64,000 nucleotides of DNA, from positions 276,273 through 340,272 of the forward strand of contig NZ_JAPUDY010000008.1 of NCBI RefSeq assembly GCF_027492855.1, given 5' to 3'. The DNA comes from Acidovorax sp. GTDB lineage: Bacteria; Pseudomonadota; Gammaproteobacteria; Burkholderiales; Burkholderiaceae_C. Shown here piece after piece: positions 18,482 to 26,379 of the stretch. Below the pieces are notes generated by a model, which worked only from the letters and a program-made list of their open reading frames with translations, was not told the DNA's origin and ran no database searches. The position numbers and the translations under genes are program-made. Within the stretch, counting starts at the first letter, position 1. Each line of letters opens with the position of its first letter.

Positions 18482-20218
18482 ATGTTTCTGACTCTGCGGC
18501 GCCTGCTGCCCTTCGCTTCGGCCTCGCGCTCAAGCCCCTCGCCCACTGCAAATCACTCCGCCCGCTCCCTGCACCCCGCCTGGGTGGTGGTGGCAATCAG
18601 CATCTGGCTGGCCACCGTCTGCAACCTGCCCCTGTGGCAAGAAGTGGCCCGGCTGTCTGGCCAAAGCAGCCTGCGCGGCTGGGGGTTTGCACTGGCCTTT
18701 GCAGCCATCATCGCGGCGGGCAATGCAGGCATCTTGAGCCTGCTGGCCTGGCGCTGGACGCTCAAGCCCGCTGTTGTCGTGCTGGTGCTGATGGCGGCCT
18801 TCGGTGCGTATTTCATGATGGCCTACGGCGTCGTCATCGACGCCAGCATGCTCACCAACGTGCTGCAGACCGACGTAGGCGAAGCAGGCGACCTGCTCAA
18901 CGCCCGCATGCTGGGCACCGTGCTGGCCCTGGCCGCGCCCCCGCTGCTGTGGCTGTACCGCCAACCCGTTCGCCGCCTGACCGCGCTGCGCCAGGTGACG
19001 CACAACGGGTTGCTGTTGGCGGGCTCCATCGCGGTCATCGTGGTGTGCCTGCTGCTGGTGTTCCAGGACTTCGCCTCCACCATGCGCAACCACACCAAGC
19101 TGCGCTACCTGATCAACCCGCTCAACAGCGTGTACGCGCTGGGCCACATCGCCACCAAGCCCCTGCGCATGGACACCAGCAAGCTGCTGCCCCTGGGGCG
19201 CGATGCCAAGCTGGGCGCAAGCTACGCCCAGCAGGCCCAGCCGCCGCTGCTGGTGCTGGTGCTGGGCGAAACCGGCCGCAGCGTGAACTTCGGCATCAAC
19301 GGCTATGAGCGCGACACCACCCCCCGGCTCTCGGCCCGCAAAGAGCAACTGGTGAGCGCCCCCAATGCCTGGTCCTGCGGCACCAGCACCGCTGCATCGG
19401 TGCCGTGTATGTTCTCGCACCTGGGGCGCACGGGCTACGAAGCCCGGTCAGCCAACTTCGAAAGCCTGATGGACGTGCTGCAGCACGCGGGCCTGGCCGT
19501 GCTCTGGGTGGACAACCAATCTGGCTGCAAGGGCGTGTGCGACCGCGTCGAAGAAGTCAACACCACCAAAACCAACGACCCCGCGCTGTGCACCGGCAAC
19601 GAATGCCTGGACCGCGTGATGCTCAAAGACCTGGACGCCCGCATCGCCGCCCTGCCCGCCGAACAGCGCCAGCGCGGCACCGTGGTGGTGCTGCACCAGA
19701 TGGGCAGCCACGGCCCCGCCTACTACAAGCGCTCGGCGCCCGAGAACAAGAAGTTCGGCCCCGAATGCACCTCTACCTCATTACAAAAGTGCGAGCGCCA
19801 GCAGGTAGTGAACGCCTACGACAACAGCATCGTCGAAACAGACCACTTCCTGGATTCCGTACTCCAATGGCTTGCAGCGCGCGACAAACAAGCGCAAACA
19901 GCTATGATTTACGCAGCAGACCACGGCGAATCACTGGGCGAGAACAACATCTACCTGCACGGCCTGCCCTACGCCATCGCCCCCGACGTGCAAAAACACG
20001 TGCCCTGGATCACCTGGCTGTCGCCCGCCCTGCAGGCGCGCACCCACCTGACCACCGGCTGCCTGCAAAAAGACCTGGCCGAGCGGCGCATCAGCCACGA
20101 CCACTACTTCCACTCGGTGCTGGGCCTGATGGACGTGCAAACAGGCGCCTACAACGCGGGGCTGGACATGTTCGCCGGGTGCAGACAAACAGCAGGCGCC
20201 GACAAGATGGCGGGCTGA
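18482..20218 (+). CDS. Lipid A phosphoethanolamine transferase, EptA/MCR family
   Basis: The 578-residue protein has five N-terminal membrane helices (about residues 33-200) and a periplasmic sulfatase-fold domain. The catalytic segment CGTSTAASVPCMFS places the nucleophile at about Thr303, with flanking cysteines that form the usual disulfide. Metal ligands are in GETGRSVNFGINGY and ADHGESLGENNIYLHG. The family transfers phosphoethanolamine from phosphatidylethanolamine to lipid A and lowers cationic peptide binding. This is a chromosomal intrinsic type; no mobile element flanks it. A 17-bp stretch around 19889 is identical to part of a REP-B copy at 30599. Confidence 0.92.
   Translation: MFLTLRRLLPFASASRSSPSPTANHSARSLHPAWVVVAISIWLATVCNLPLWQEVARLSGQSSLRGWGFALAFAAIIAAGNAGILSLLAWRWTLKPAVVVLVLMAAFGAYFMMAYGVVIDASMLTNVLQTDVGEAGDLLNARMLGTVLALAAPPLLWLYRQPVRRLTALRQVTHNGLLLAGSIAVIVVCLLLVFQDFASTMRNHTKLRYLINPLNSVYALGHIATKPLRMDTSKLLPLGRDAKLGASYAQQAQPPLLVLVLGETGRSVNFGINGYERDTTPRLSARKEQLVSAPNAWSCGTSTAASVPCMFSHLGRTGYEARSANFESLMDVLQHAGLAVLWVDNQSGCKGVCDRVEEVNTTKTNDPALCTGNECLDRVMLKDLDARIAALPAEQRQRGTVVVLHQMGSHGPAYYKRSAPENKKFGPECTSTSLQKCERQQVVNAYDNSIVETDHFLDSVLQWLAARDKQAQTAMIYAADHGESLGENNIYLHGLPYAIAPDVQKHVPWITWLSPALQARTHLTTGCLQKDLAERRISHDHYFHSVLGLMDVQTGAYNAGLDMFAGCRQTAGADKMAG
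19889..19910 (+). repeat. REP-B-like segment inside the EptA-type gene
   Basis: The 17-mer CAAGCGCAAACAGCTAT here is identical to 30599-30615 in an intergenic REP-B copy. It is in frame and encodes Q-A-Q-T-A-M just before the conserved IYAADHGES metal-binding segment. Confidence 0.55.
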
Positions 20219-20310
20219 CGCGGCAGCGGGTTTGGGCCCGCCGCTTGTGCCATGTGCGGGCAGTCTCATGCTCTAACATGGGGCCCTCCCTCTCTCCCCC
20301 CATTGAAGCC

Positions 20311-20598
20311 ATGGAACACGCCATCAAGCACCTGGAGAACGATGCCAAAGGCATCTTCTACGTCGAGAAAGACGGGCAGCGTCTTGCCGAGATGACCTAC
20401 AGCCGCACCAACGCCACGATGATCATCGTTGATCACACCGACGTGGACGCATCCCTCAGCGGGCAAGGCGTGGGGCGCGCGCTGCTCAACGCGCTGGTGG
20501 AATGGGCGCGTGCCACGGGCACGAAGGTTCTGCCGCTGTGCCCCTTCGCCAAGGCGCAGTTCGACAAAACCCCTGCCATCCGCGACGTGCTGGTGTAG
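20311..20598 (+). CDS. Small GNAT-fold N-acetyltransferase, YjdJ type
   Basis: The 95-residue protein shows the reduced GNAT fold of the YidJ/YjdJ family: FYVEKDGQRLAEMTY strands, VDHTDVDASLSGQGVGRAL (acetyl-CoA pyrophosphate loop, G-x-G-x-A type) and VLPLCPFAKAQFDKTP. Full-length family members are about 90-100 residues, so this is complete. Substrate unknown. Start at 20311 chosen because family members begin close to this Met; an in-frame ATG at 20278 would add 11 residues. Confidence 0.85.
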   Translation: MEHAIKHLENDAKGIFYVEKDGQRLAEMTYSRTNATMIIVDHTDVDASLSGQGVGRALLNALVEWARATGTKVLPLCPFAKAQFDKTPAIRDVLV

Positions 20599-20604
20599 CT
20601 CGGC

Positions 20605-21510
20605 TCACGCCGACTGCGCCCCCATCCACCCCTTCGCCTCGCTGAGCAAGTGCTCCCTGAACACCTCCGCGATCGGTGACAGCTGCTTGCCTCGGGGCCA
20701 GACCAGGTGCCACTGCGACTGGATAGGAAAACCCCGCACGTTGAGGACAGCCAACCCCTCGTGATGGGCGCCGAGGGCGTGGCGGGAGACGATGGACACG
20801 CCCAGTTGTCCCTCCACAGACTCCTTGATGGCCTCGTTGCTACCCAGCTCCAGCACGGCACTGGGCACAAAACCCAGCTGGCGCAAGTGGGCGTCGGTGG
20901 CCATGCGGGTGCCCGAGCCTTTTTCGCGCAGGATGAAGCGTTCGCCCTGCAATTGCGCCAGCGTGGCGCGCTTGCCATGCGCCAGCCGGTGCCCCGCCGG
21001 GGCGATGACCACCAGCGGATTGGGCATGAGGATCTGGTCCTCCAACGGCACATCACCAGGCGGCATGGACATGACATAGAGGTCGTCCAGATTGCTGCGC
21101 AACCGCGTGATCACATGGTCGCGGTTGAGGATTTCGAGCGAGATGTCGATCTGCGGATGCAGCTTGCAAAAGCTGCCCAGCAAGCGGGGAATGAAGTACT
21201 TGGCGGTGCTGACCAAGGCCACCCTGAGGCGGCCGCTGGTGAGCCCCTTGGCGCCAGACACGCGCTGCTCAAACGCATCCCACTCGCCAGCAATAGCACG
21301 CGCCGTGCGGGCCAGGGCCAGCCCGGCCTCGGTGAGGTACACGCGGCGCGATACCACTTCGTACAGTGGCATGCCCACGGCCTGGGTCACCTCGCGCAGT
21401 TGCATCGAGGCCGTGGGCTGCGTGACATGCATGACCTTGGCTGCTGCGCTGACGCTGCCGGTTTCGGCCAGCGCCAGGAACAGCCGCAGTTGGCGAAAAG
21501 TGATGTTCAT
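20605..21510 (-). CDS. LysR-family regulator divergent from sbtA (CbbR/CmpR-like)
   Basis: This 301-residue LysR protein has the N-terminal winged helix (FRQLRLFLALAETGSVSAAAKVMHVTQPTAS) and a periplasmic-binding-fold effector domain. The sequence style (FRQLRLFL, VTQPTASMQLRELT-like, LYEVVSRRVYLTEAG) is that of the CbbR/CmpR branch, which controls carbon fixation or bicarbonate uptake genes. It faces sbtA across an 86-bp gap, the classic LysR arrangement, so it very likely controls sbtA. Effector is unknown. Confidence 0.88.
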   Translation of the reverse strand: MNITFRQLRLFLALAETGSVSAAAKVMHVTQPTASMQLREVTQAVGMPLYEVVSRRVYLTEAGLALARTARAIAGEWDAFEQRVSGAKGLTSGRLRVALVSTAKYFIPRLLGSFCKLHPQIDISLEILNRDHVITRLRSNLDDLYVMSMPPGDVPLEDQILMPNPLVVIAPAGHRLAHGKRATLAQLQGERFILREKGSGTRMATDAHLRQLGFVPSAVLELGSNEAIKESVEGQLGVSIVSRHALGAHHEGLAVLNVRGFPIQSQWHLVWPRGKQLSPIAEVFREHLLSEAKGWMGAQSA

Positions 21511-21596
21511 AGAGTTTTATCTATGGATAGCTGCATTCGAATCGATTTTACTTTGCACCGCTTGCCCCCTAGCATCGGCGGCAAAGGAAGTGAATC

Positions 21597-22643
21597 ATGC
21601 AAAGCCTGCTGGACCCTGCGGTCCTTTTTTTTGCCCTCGGGGTGTTTGCGGGCCTGGTGCGCTCAAACCTGGAGATGCCTGCGGCCATTTCGAAGTTCTT
21701 GTCGATCTACCTCTTGATGGCGCTGGGCCTGAAGGGTGGCTTCGCACTGGCCGCGTCGGGCTTTACGCCCAACGTGGCCAGCAGCCTGGGGCTGGCGGTG
21801 CTGCTGGCCGTGGTGGTGCCGCTGGTGGGCTATATGCTGCTGCGGCGCGTGCTGTCGGGCTTCAACGCGGCAGCCGTGGCAGCCACCTATGGGTCGGTCA
21901 GCGCGGTGACTTTTGTCACGGCCACGCAGTACCTGGAGTCGCAATCGGTGCCCTACGGCGGCTACATGGCGGCGGCGATGGCGCTGATGGAGTCGCCCGC
22001 CATCATCCTGGCGGTGATGCTGGCCAATGCGCTGCGGCGGCAGCCGCAGCAAGCCACGGCACCCGCCATTGGCGGCTGGCAACCTGCCATCGTCGGTGCG
22101 CCTGCCCTGGGCAACGTTGGCGGCGTGGCGGGCACGCCGGGGCGCAGCCTGTCTGTGGGCAAGATCCTGCACGAGTCGTTCACCGACGGCACGCAGTTGC
22201 TGTTGCTGGGTGCGATGGTGATCGGGCTGGTGACAGGCGATGCGGGCCAGGCGGCGATGCAACCGTTTTCGGGCGACCTGTTCAAGGGCATGCTGTGCCT
22301 GTTTCTGCTGGACATGGGGCTGGCCACCGCGCGCAACCTGCCCGCCGTGCGCCAGCAATCGCCTTGGCTGGTGGCCTATGCGGTGCTGGGGCCGCTGGCG
22401 CATGCCAGCCTGGCGCTCGCGCTGGCATGGCTGGTGGCCGTGCCGATGGGTGACGCCGTGCTGCTGATGGTGCTGGCGGCCAGCGCGTCCTACATCGCTG
22501 TGCCTGCCGTGGTGCGTTATGCCATCCCCGAGGCCGACCCATCGCTGTATGTGAGCCTGTCGCTGGGGGTGACGTTTCCGCTCAACATCGTGCTGGGCAT
22601 TCCGCTGTACACGCAGGTGGTGCAGCGGGTGTGGCTGGGGTGA
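21597..22643 (+). CDS. sbtA: Sodium-dependent bicarbonate transporter, SbtA family
   Basis: The 348-residue protein has about ten membrane helices in two inverted halves, the SbtA/DUF897 layout. The N-terminal motif FFALGVFAGLVRSNLEMP and GLKGG are strong family markers, as is YGSVSAVTFVTA and AMALMESPAI. In cyanobacteria SbtA is a high-affinity Na+/HCO3- symporter, but many heterotrophs carry relatives whose substrate is unproven. No SbtB (PII-like partner) gene is seen beside it. The divergent LysR gene supports CO2/bicarbonate-linked control. Confidence 0.88.
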   Translation: MQSLLDPAVLFFALGVFAGLVRSNLEMPAAISKFLSIYLLMALGLKGGFALAASGFTPNVASSLGLAVLLAVVVPLVGYMLLRRVLSGFNAAAVAATYGSVSAVTFVTATQYLESQSVPYGGYMAAAMALMESPAIILAVMLANALRRQPQQATAPAIGGWQPAIVGAPALGNVGGVAGTPGRSLSVGKILHESFTDGTQLLLLGAMVIGLVTGDAGQAAMQPFSGDLFKGMLCLFLLDMGLATARNLPAVRQQSPWLVAYAVLGPLAHASLALALAWLVAVPMGDAVLLMVLAASASYIAVPAVVRYAIPEADPSLYVSLSLGVTFPLNIVLGIPLYTQVVQRVWLG

Positions 22644-22692
22644 TCAGCGCGCTGGGCGCAACAACACTGCCCGCTCTTGCCGCTTGTTTTGT

Positions 22693-22744
22693 ACAAATAC
22701 TATCAATTTGATAGCTTATAGCGCTTGTTGAATAAGCGCTAGGC
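22693..22744. repeat. REP-B repeat downstream of sbtA
   Basis: The copy contains an AT-rich inverted pair (ACTATCAA / TTGATAGC) followed by the core hairpin TAGCGCTTGTTGAATAAGCGCTA. It is a nearly complete intergenic REP-B. Confidence 0.8.
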
Positions 22745-22820
22745 ACCGATTTGAATCAATTTTTTTGCCATGGGTTGCGTATGTGCATGCATGTAGAGCT
22801 GTGTACGCGTCCGGTGCACA

Positions 22821-23954
22821 TCAAAACAAGCTGCTCTGCCCCCGCAGCAAACCGGGGCGAAACTGGGTCAAGTCCAGTTCCACCCGCTCCCGGTTCAGGC
22901 CCAGTCTGCGGCAGGTGCCTGCAAAGCGCTGGCGCAGCAGGTCGGCCCACAGGCCGCTGCCCTTCATGCGGCGGGCAAAGTCGCTGTCATAGGTTTTGCC
23001 TGCACCGCGCTCTTCGCTGGTGAGGTTGTGCAGGTCCTGCACACGCGCCATTACGCGGGCGGCGCGCTGCGGGTAGTGCACCGTGAGCCATTCGCGAAAC
23101 AGCACATCCAGCTCCCAGGGCAGGCGCAGCACGGTGTAGAAGGCGCTCTTCGCACCCGCATCGCGCGCGGCCTCCAGCACCTGCTCCATGTCTTCGGTGA
23201 TGAAGGGGATTTGCGGCGCCACGCTCACGCCCACGGGCACGCCCGCCTCGGCCAGCGTGCGGATGGTGCGCAGGCGCCGGTGCGGCGCGGCGGCGCGCGG
23301 CTCCATGCGGCGGGCCAGGGTGGCGTCGAGCGTGGTGATGGTGACGTACACCGCTGCCAGGCGCTGCGCGGCCAGCGGGGCCAAAAGATCCAGGTCGCGC
23401 TCCACACCGCTCGACTTGGTGATGAGTGAAAACGGATGGCGCGCATCGCGCATCACCTCGATCACGCTGCGGGTGAGCTTCAGCTCGCGCTCCACCGGCT
23501 GGTAGCAGTCGGTGGCCGAGCCGATGTTGAGCAGCCGGGGCACATAACGCGGCTGGGCAAGCTCGCCGCGCAGCACGGCGGCGATGTTGTGTTTGGCGAT
23601 GATCTGGGTCTCAAAGTCCAGCCCCGGCGACAGGTTGAGGTAGCTGTGCGTGGGCCGCGCATAGCAGTAAATGCAGCCATGCTCGCAGCCCCGGTAGGGG
23701 TTCACCGAGAGTTCGAAAAAAATGTCGGGCGAGTCGTTGGCGCACAGGGCGCTGCGGGCGGTCTCCAGGTGCACGCGGGTGCCGGGTGCGGGCGTTCCGC
23801 CCTCCAGCCCCTCGTCGCCGCAGCCCCAGCCATCGTCCACCGGCTCGCGCTGGTCCCGCACAAACCGGTGCGCCATGGCCGTGGCAGCGCCCCGGCCACG
23901 GATGGCGTGCAGGGGGATGCGGATGTCTTCGGATGCGGGTGGGTGCGATTTCAT
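22821..23954 (-). CDS. Radical SAM protein of the PA0069 / SplB-like family
   Basis: The 377-residue protein carries the radical SAM cluster motif CEHGCIYCYA (CxxxCxxC) near residue 90, then FETQIIAKHN, a GSATDCYQPVE segment and SLITKSSG, matching the Rv2578c/PA0069-type family that resembles spore photoproduct lyase. The reaction is unknown. A perfect LexA-box sequence lies two bases upstream of the start codon at 23954, and I see no ribosome site there; translation may be leaderless or begin at Met27 (23876). SOS control suggests a DNA damage role. Confidence 0.85.
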   Translation of the reverse strand: MKSHPPASEDIRIPLHAIRGRGAATAMAHRFVRDQREPVDDGWGCGDEGLEGGTPAPGTRVHLETARSALCANDSPDIFFELSVNPYRGCEHGCIYCYARPTHSYLNLSPGLDFETQIIAKHNIAAVLRGELAQPRYVPRLLNIGSATDCYQPVERELKLTRSVIEVMRDARHPFSLITKSSGVERDLDLLAPLAAQRLAAVYVTITTLDATLARRMEPRAAAPHRRLRTIRTLAEAGVPVGVSVAPQIPFITEDMEQVLEAARDAGAKSAFYTVLRLPWELDVLFREWLTVHYPQRAARVMARVQDLHNLTSEERGAGKTYDSDFARRMKGSGLWADLLRQRFAGTCRRLGLNRERVELDLTQFRPGLLRGQSSLF

Positions 23955-23974
23955 AACTGTATAAATATACAGTT
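23955..23974. promoter_or_regulatory. LexA (SOS) box
   Basis: The sequence AACTGTATAAATATACAGTT is a 20-bp near-perfect dyad with the consensus core CTGT-N8-ACAG (23957-23972). It is adjacent to the start of the radical SAM gene and 108 bp from the divergent rnk gene. By sequence alone it is an excellent LexA binding site. Confidence 0.88.
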
Positions 23975-24081
23975 ATTGCAGGATTTATGCAGACGTTCGA
24001 CAGCGCAACGAATGCCCGCGCGTGGCAGTGCGAGATTGGCGATGCACTACAGTCCCGCGCTTTGACCCCAGAGGTACCGCC

Positions 24082-24495
24082 ATGGCGCGCAAGCCCCAGA
24101 TCATCCTGTCGTCACTCGATGTTGACCGCATCGAGGCCCTGCTGGCCGCCATCCCGGCCAGCGTCTTCCCCGGCAAAGCCGATCTGCAGGCCGAGCTGGA
24201 CCGGGCAGACGTGGTGGCACCCGATGAAATGCCACCCAACGTGGTGAGCATGAACTCCACCGTGCAGTTTTCCATCCTGGAGACGGGCAAGGAGTTCTGC
24301 CTGACCCTGGTGTACCCGCGCGACGCGGACGGCAGCGCCGACCGGCTCTCGATCTTCGCGCCCGTGGGCAGCGCGCTGCTGGGCCTGTCGGTGGGCGACG
24401 AACTCGCCTGGCCTGGGCCGGGCGGCAAGCCGATGACGGTGCGGGTGAAAGACATCCTCTACCAGCCCGAAAGCGCGGGCGAATTGCACCGCTGA
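24082..24495 (+). CDS. rnk: Nucleoside diphosphate kinase regulator (Rnk, GreA/B C-terminal-like)
   Basis: The 137-residue protein matches Rnk: a short N-terminal helical arm (KPQIILSSLDVDRIEALLAAI) and a GreA/GreB-type C-terminal domain (VVSMNSTVQFSILETG, LTLVYP, SIFAPVGSALLGLSVGDEL). Rnk binds RNA polymerase in the secondary channel and can compete with Gre factors. Start chosen at 24082, with the upstream Met at 24022 rejected because it falls in poorly conserved sequence. It is divergent from the radical SAM gene. Confidence 0.9.
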   Translation: MARKPQIILSSLDVDRIEALLAAIPASVFPGKADLQAELDRADVVAPDEMPPNVVSMNSTVQFSILETGKEFCLTLVYPRDADGSADRLSIFAPVGSALLGLSVGDELAWPGPGGKPMTVRVKDILYQPESAGELHR

Positions 24496-24544
24496 GGCAC
24501 GGCCCCCAACAAGCGGCTTGGCGTGGCGAGCCCCAGCAGTGACA

Positions 24545-24940
24545 ATGGCGGTCGCCATGACCACGCCGCCCCCGCCCGAAACGCCCCCAACCACTACCGG
24601 CGCGTTCGACCCGGACTCCACCCTCGCCTACCAGACCCGCATGGAGCGGGCGCCCGAGTGGTTTTGCTCGTTCCTGGCGGGCAACAGCCGCGAGAAAAGC
24701 CGCCTGCAGCGCGAGATGGCCACGATGAAGGGCTCGGTGGTGTGGCTGGTGCAGCAGCGCCGCCAAGGCAACTGGACGGCCGACGAACGCGCCCACCTGC
24801 GCGGGGTGATGCGATCGGCGTCATCCGTGAGTCCTTATCTTTTCATCTGGGTGGTCCCCGGATCGATGCTGATCCTGCCCTTCATGGCCTGGTTTCTGGA
24901 CCGGCAGCGCAAGCGCCGGGAGCGCAAGCGGCTCGGGTAA
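24545..24940 (+). CDS. Uncharacterised protein with a single C-terminal membrane helix
   Basis: The 131-residue product has a Pro/Thr-rich N-terminus, a soluble region with many charged residues (AGNSREKSRLQREMATMKGS), and one membrane segment close to the end (SPYLFIWVVPGSMLILPFMA) followed by a basic tail. The PGSMLILP segment recalls LETM1-like membrane motifs, but I cannot assign the family. Start is uncertain: ATG at 24545 or 24557, neither with a strong ribosome site. It follows rnk by 49 bp. Confidence 0.65.
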   Translation: MAVAMTTPPPPETPPTTTGAFDPDSTLAYQTRMERAPEWFCSFLAGNSREKSRLQREMATMKGSVVWLVQQRRQGNWTADERAHLRGVMRSASSVSPYLFIWVVPGSMLILPFMAWFLDRQRKRRERKRLG

Positions 24941-24972
24941 AACCTACACAAGGGGCCAGGCACCGGCCCATG

Positions 24973-24993
24973 CCGTTCGGGTCTGTCGAAGCC
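24973..24993. repeat. Degenerate REP-A half copy
   Basis: CCGTTCGGGTCTGTCGAAGCC matches one REP-A arm with an internal deletion. It lies between the convergent hypothetical gene and acyltransferase. Confidence 0.65.
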
Positions 24994-25034
24994 CAGCGCA
25001 GCCCGGTGGTGTGTTTTTTAAAGGCTGTTCGGCC

Positions 25035-26171
25035 TCATGCCCAGTGGCTCGACGCCGCCACCAGCATGCCCGTCCCCACCAGCCCCACCTGCCAGCGCAG
25101 CGCCGTGGTCCATGAAGGTACGTGGCGCTCCACCCGCAGATACAGCACCCGCCCGGCGGCCAGCGAGAGTGCAAAAGCCAGCAGCATGCCCCACGCGTTG
25201 AGCACCGGCGAATCCGGCCACAGATGGCTGACCACGGCGTTGGCGAGCAGGCACACCGCAAAGTGCACCAAAAACACCGAATACGACATCTGCCCCAGTT
25301 GCACCAACGGCGCCATGCCGGACCATGACCGCAGGCGCTCGCTGCGCAGCGCCAGCACCAGGCACAGCGCCGTGACCGTGGACACAACGATGCGGCCCCG
25401 GAAATCAATGGCAAGCGCCATGCCGCCCAGCAGCACGATGGCCGCCAACCAGCCCAGCGCCTGGTGCCCCTGGCGCAGTGGGGGCGAACGCACGGCCCAG
25501 CAGGCCATCATGCCCAGCCCGTAGGAGCCAAAAAAATACAGCGCCCACATGTCGAGGTGGCCCATGCGGTTGAACCCCCACAGCGAGGCCGCTACGCCTG
25601 CCACCACAAGCACCTGCGCCAGCAGGCCCGCATGCCGCTGCGCCCACGTCCCCGGCAGCGCCTTCACACCCGCCAGCAGCAACACGCTCAGTGCAAACAG
25701 TTGAAAGTCGATCGCCACATACCAAACCCCGGCCGACAAGGCGCCCTCGCCCACGATGTCCTGCAGCAGCAGGGCGTTGGCCAGCAGTTGGGACAAGGTG
25801 GGCTGCTCGGGCACCGAAGGGTGTTCCATCCATGCGCGCACCAGCGCCGACACCACCACCGACAGCAGCAGCGCCACGGCATACGGCACCACCAGCCGCA
25901 CAAACCGCTTGGCGATGGCATTGCCCGCATGGTCGAAACGTGCCACGCCCTGCGGCGCCAGGCTGCTCGCTGCCAGGTAGCCGCCCAGCACCAGAAACAC
26001 CTGCACAGCCATGCGCCCGTAGTCGTACAGCCAGGCCATCAGCACGGGAGCCAATGGCTGGGCGATGTCCGACATCGGGCCGTAGAAGGCCAGGTGGTGC
26101 CAGACGATGGCGGCGCACGCGAGGCCCTTGGCCATGTCGATCAGCGGCGTGCGGATGGTGGTGGAGGGCAT
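25035..26171 (-). CDS. Acyltransferase family 3 membrane protein
   Basis: The 378-residue protein has about ten membrane helices and the acyltransferase-3 features: an early conserved His in AAIVWHHLAFYG and the motif VQVFLVLGGYLAA. Such proteins acylate cell-surface glycans or other polar acceptors, using acyl-CoA from the cytoplasm. No sugar or polysaccharide gene is adjacent, so the acceptor is unknown. Confidence 0.85.
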   Translation of the reverse strand: MPSTTIRTPLIDMAKGLACAAIVWHHLAFYGPMSDIAQPLAPVLMAWLYDYGRMAVQVFLVLGGYLAASSLAPQGVARFDHAGNAIAKRFVRLVVPYAVALLLSVVVSALVRAWMEHPSVPEQPTLSQLLANALLLQDIVGEGALSAGVWYVAIDFQLFALSVLLLAGVKALPGTWAQRHAGLLAQVLVVAGVAASLWGFNRMGHLDMWALYFFGSYGLGMMACWAVRSPPLRQGHQALGWLAAIVLLGGMALAIDFRGRIVVSTVTALCLVLALRSERLRSWSGMAPLVQLGQMSYSVFLVHFAVCLLANAVVSHLWPDSPVLNAWGMLLAFALSLAAGRVLYLRVERHVPSWTTALRWQVGLVGTGMLVAASSHWA

Positions 26172-26322
26172 ATTGTTCTGGGTGGAATCAACCGGTCAGG
26201 AGGTGGTAATCCCCCAGGGGCGAACCGGGTATTGTCCGTCGCCAGCGCAATTTCTGCATGCCTATCGTGCAGCCGCCGTGTCGCCATGGTGTCTCTGCGG
26301 TTCCTATGCATGCACCAATGGG

Positions 26323-26356
26323 TTCTGAATTTTCAGCATTTACTGAAAACTCAGAA
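26323..26356. promoter_or_regulatory. 34-bp operator palindrome upstream of the GbsR-type gene
   Basis: Arms TTCTGAATTTTCAG (26323-26336) and CTGAAAACTCAGAA (26343-26356) are inverted with 13 of 14 pairs matching, around a 6-bp spacer. It ends 23 bp before the start codon of the regulator, where binding would block transcription or translation. It is the most obvious dyad in this stretch. Confidence 0.7.
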
Positions 26357-26379
26357 AAAAGAGAGCACAATACACTTCC

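Noticed and set aside
18482-20218. Acquired colistin-resistance (mcr-type) gene
   Set aside because: No insertion sequence or plasmid feature flanks it, its composition matches the surroundings and chromosomal EptA genes are common in this group.
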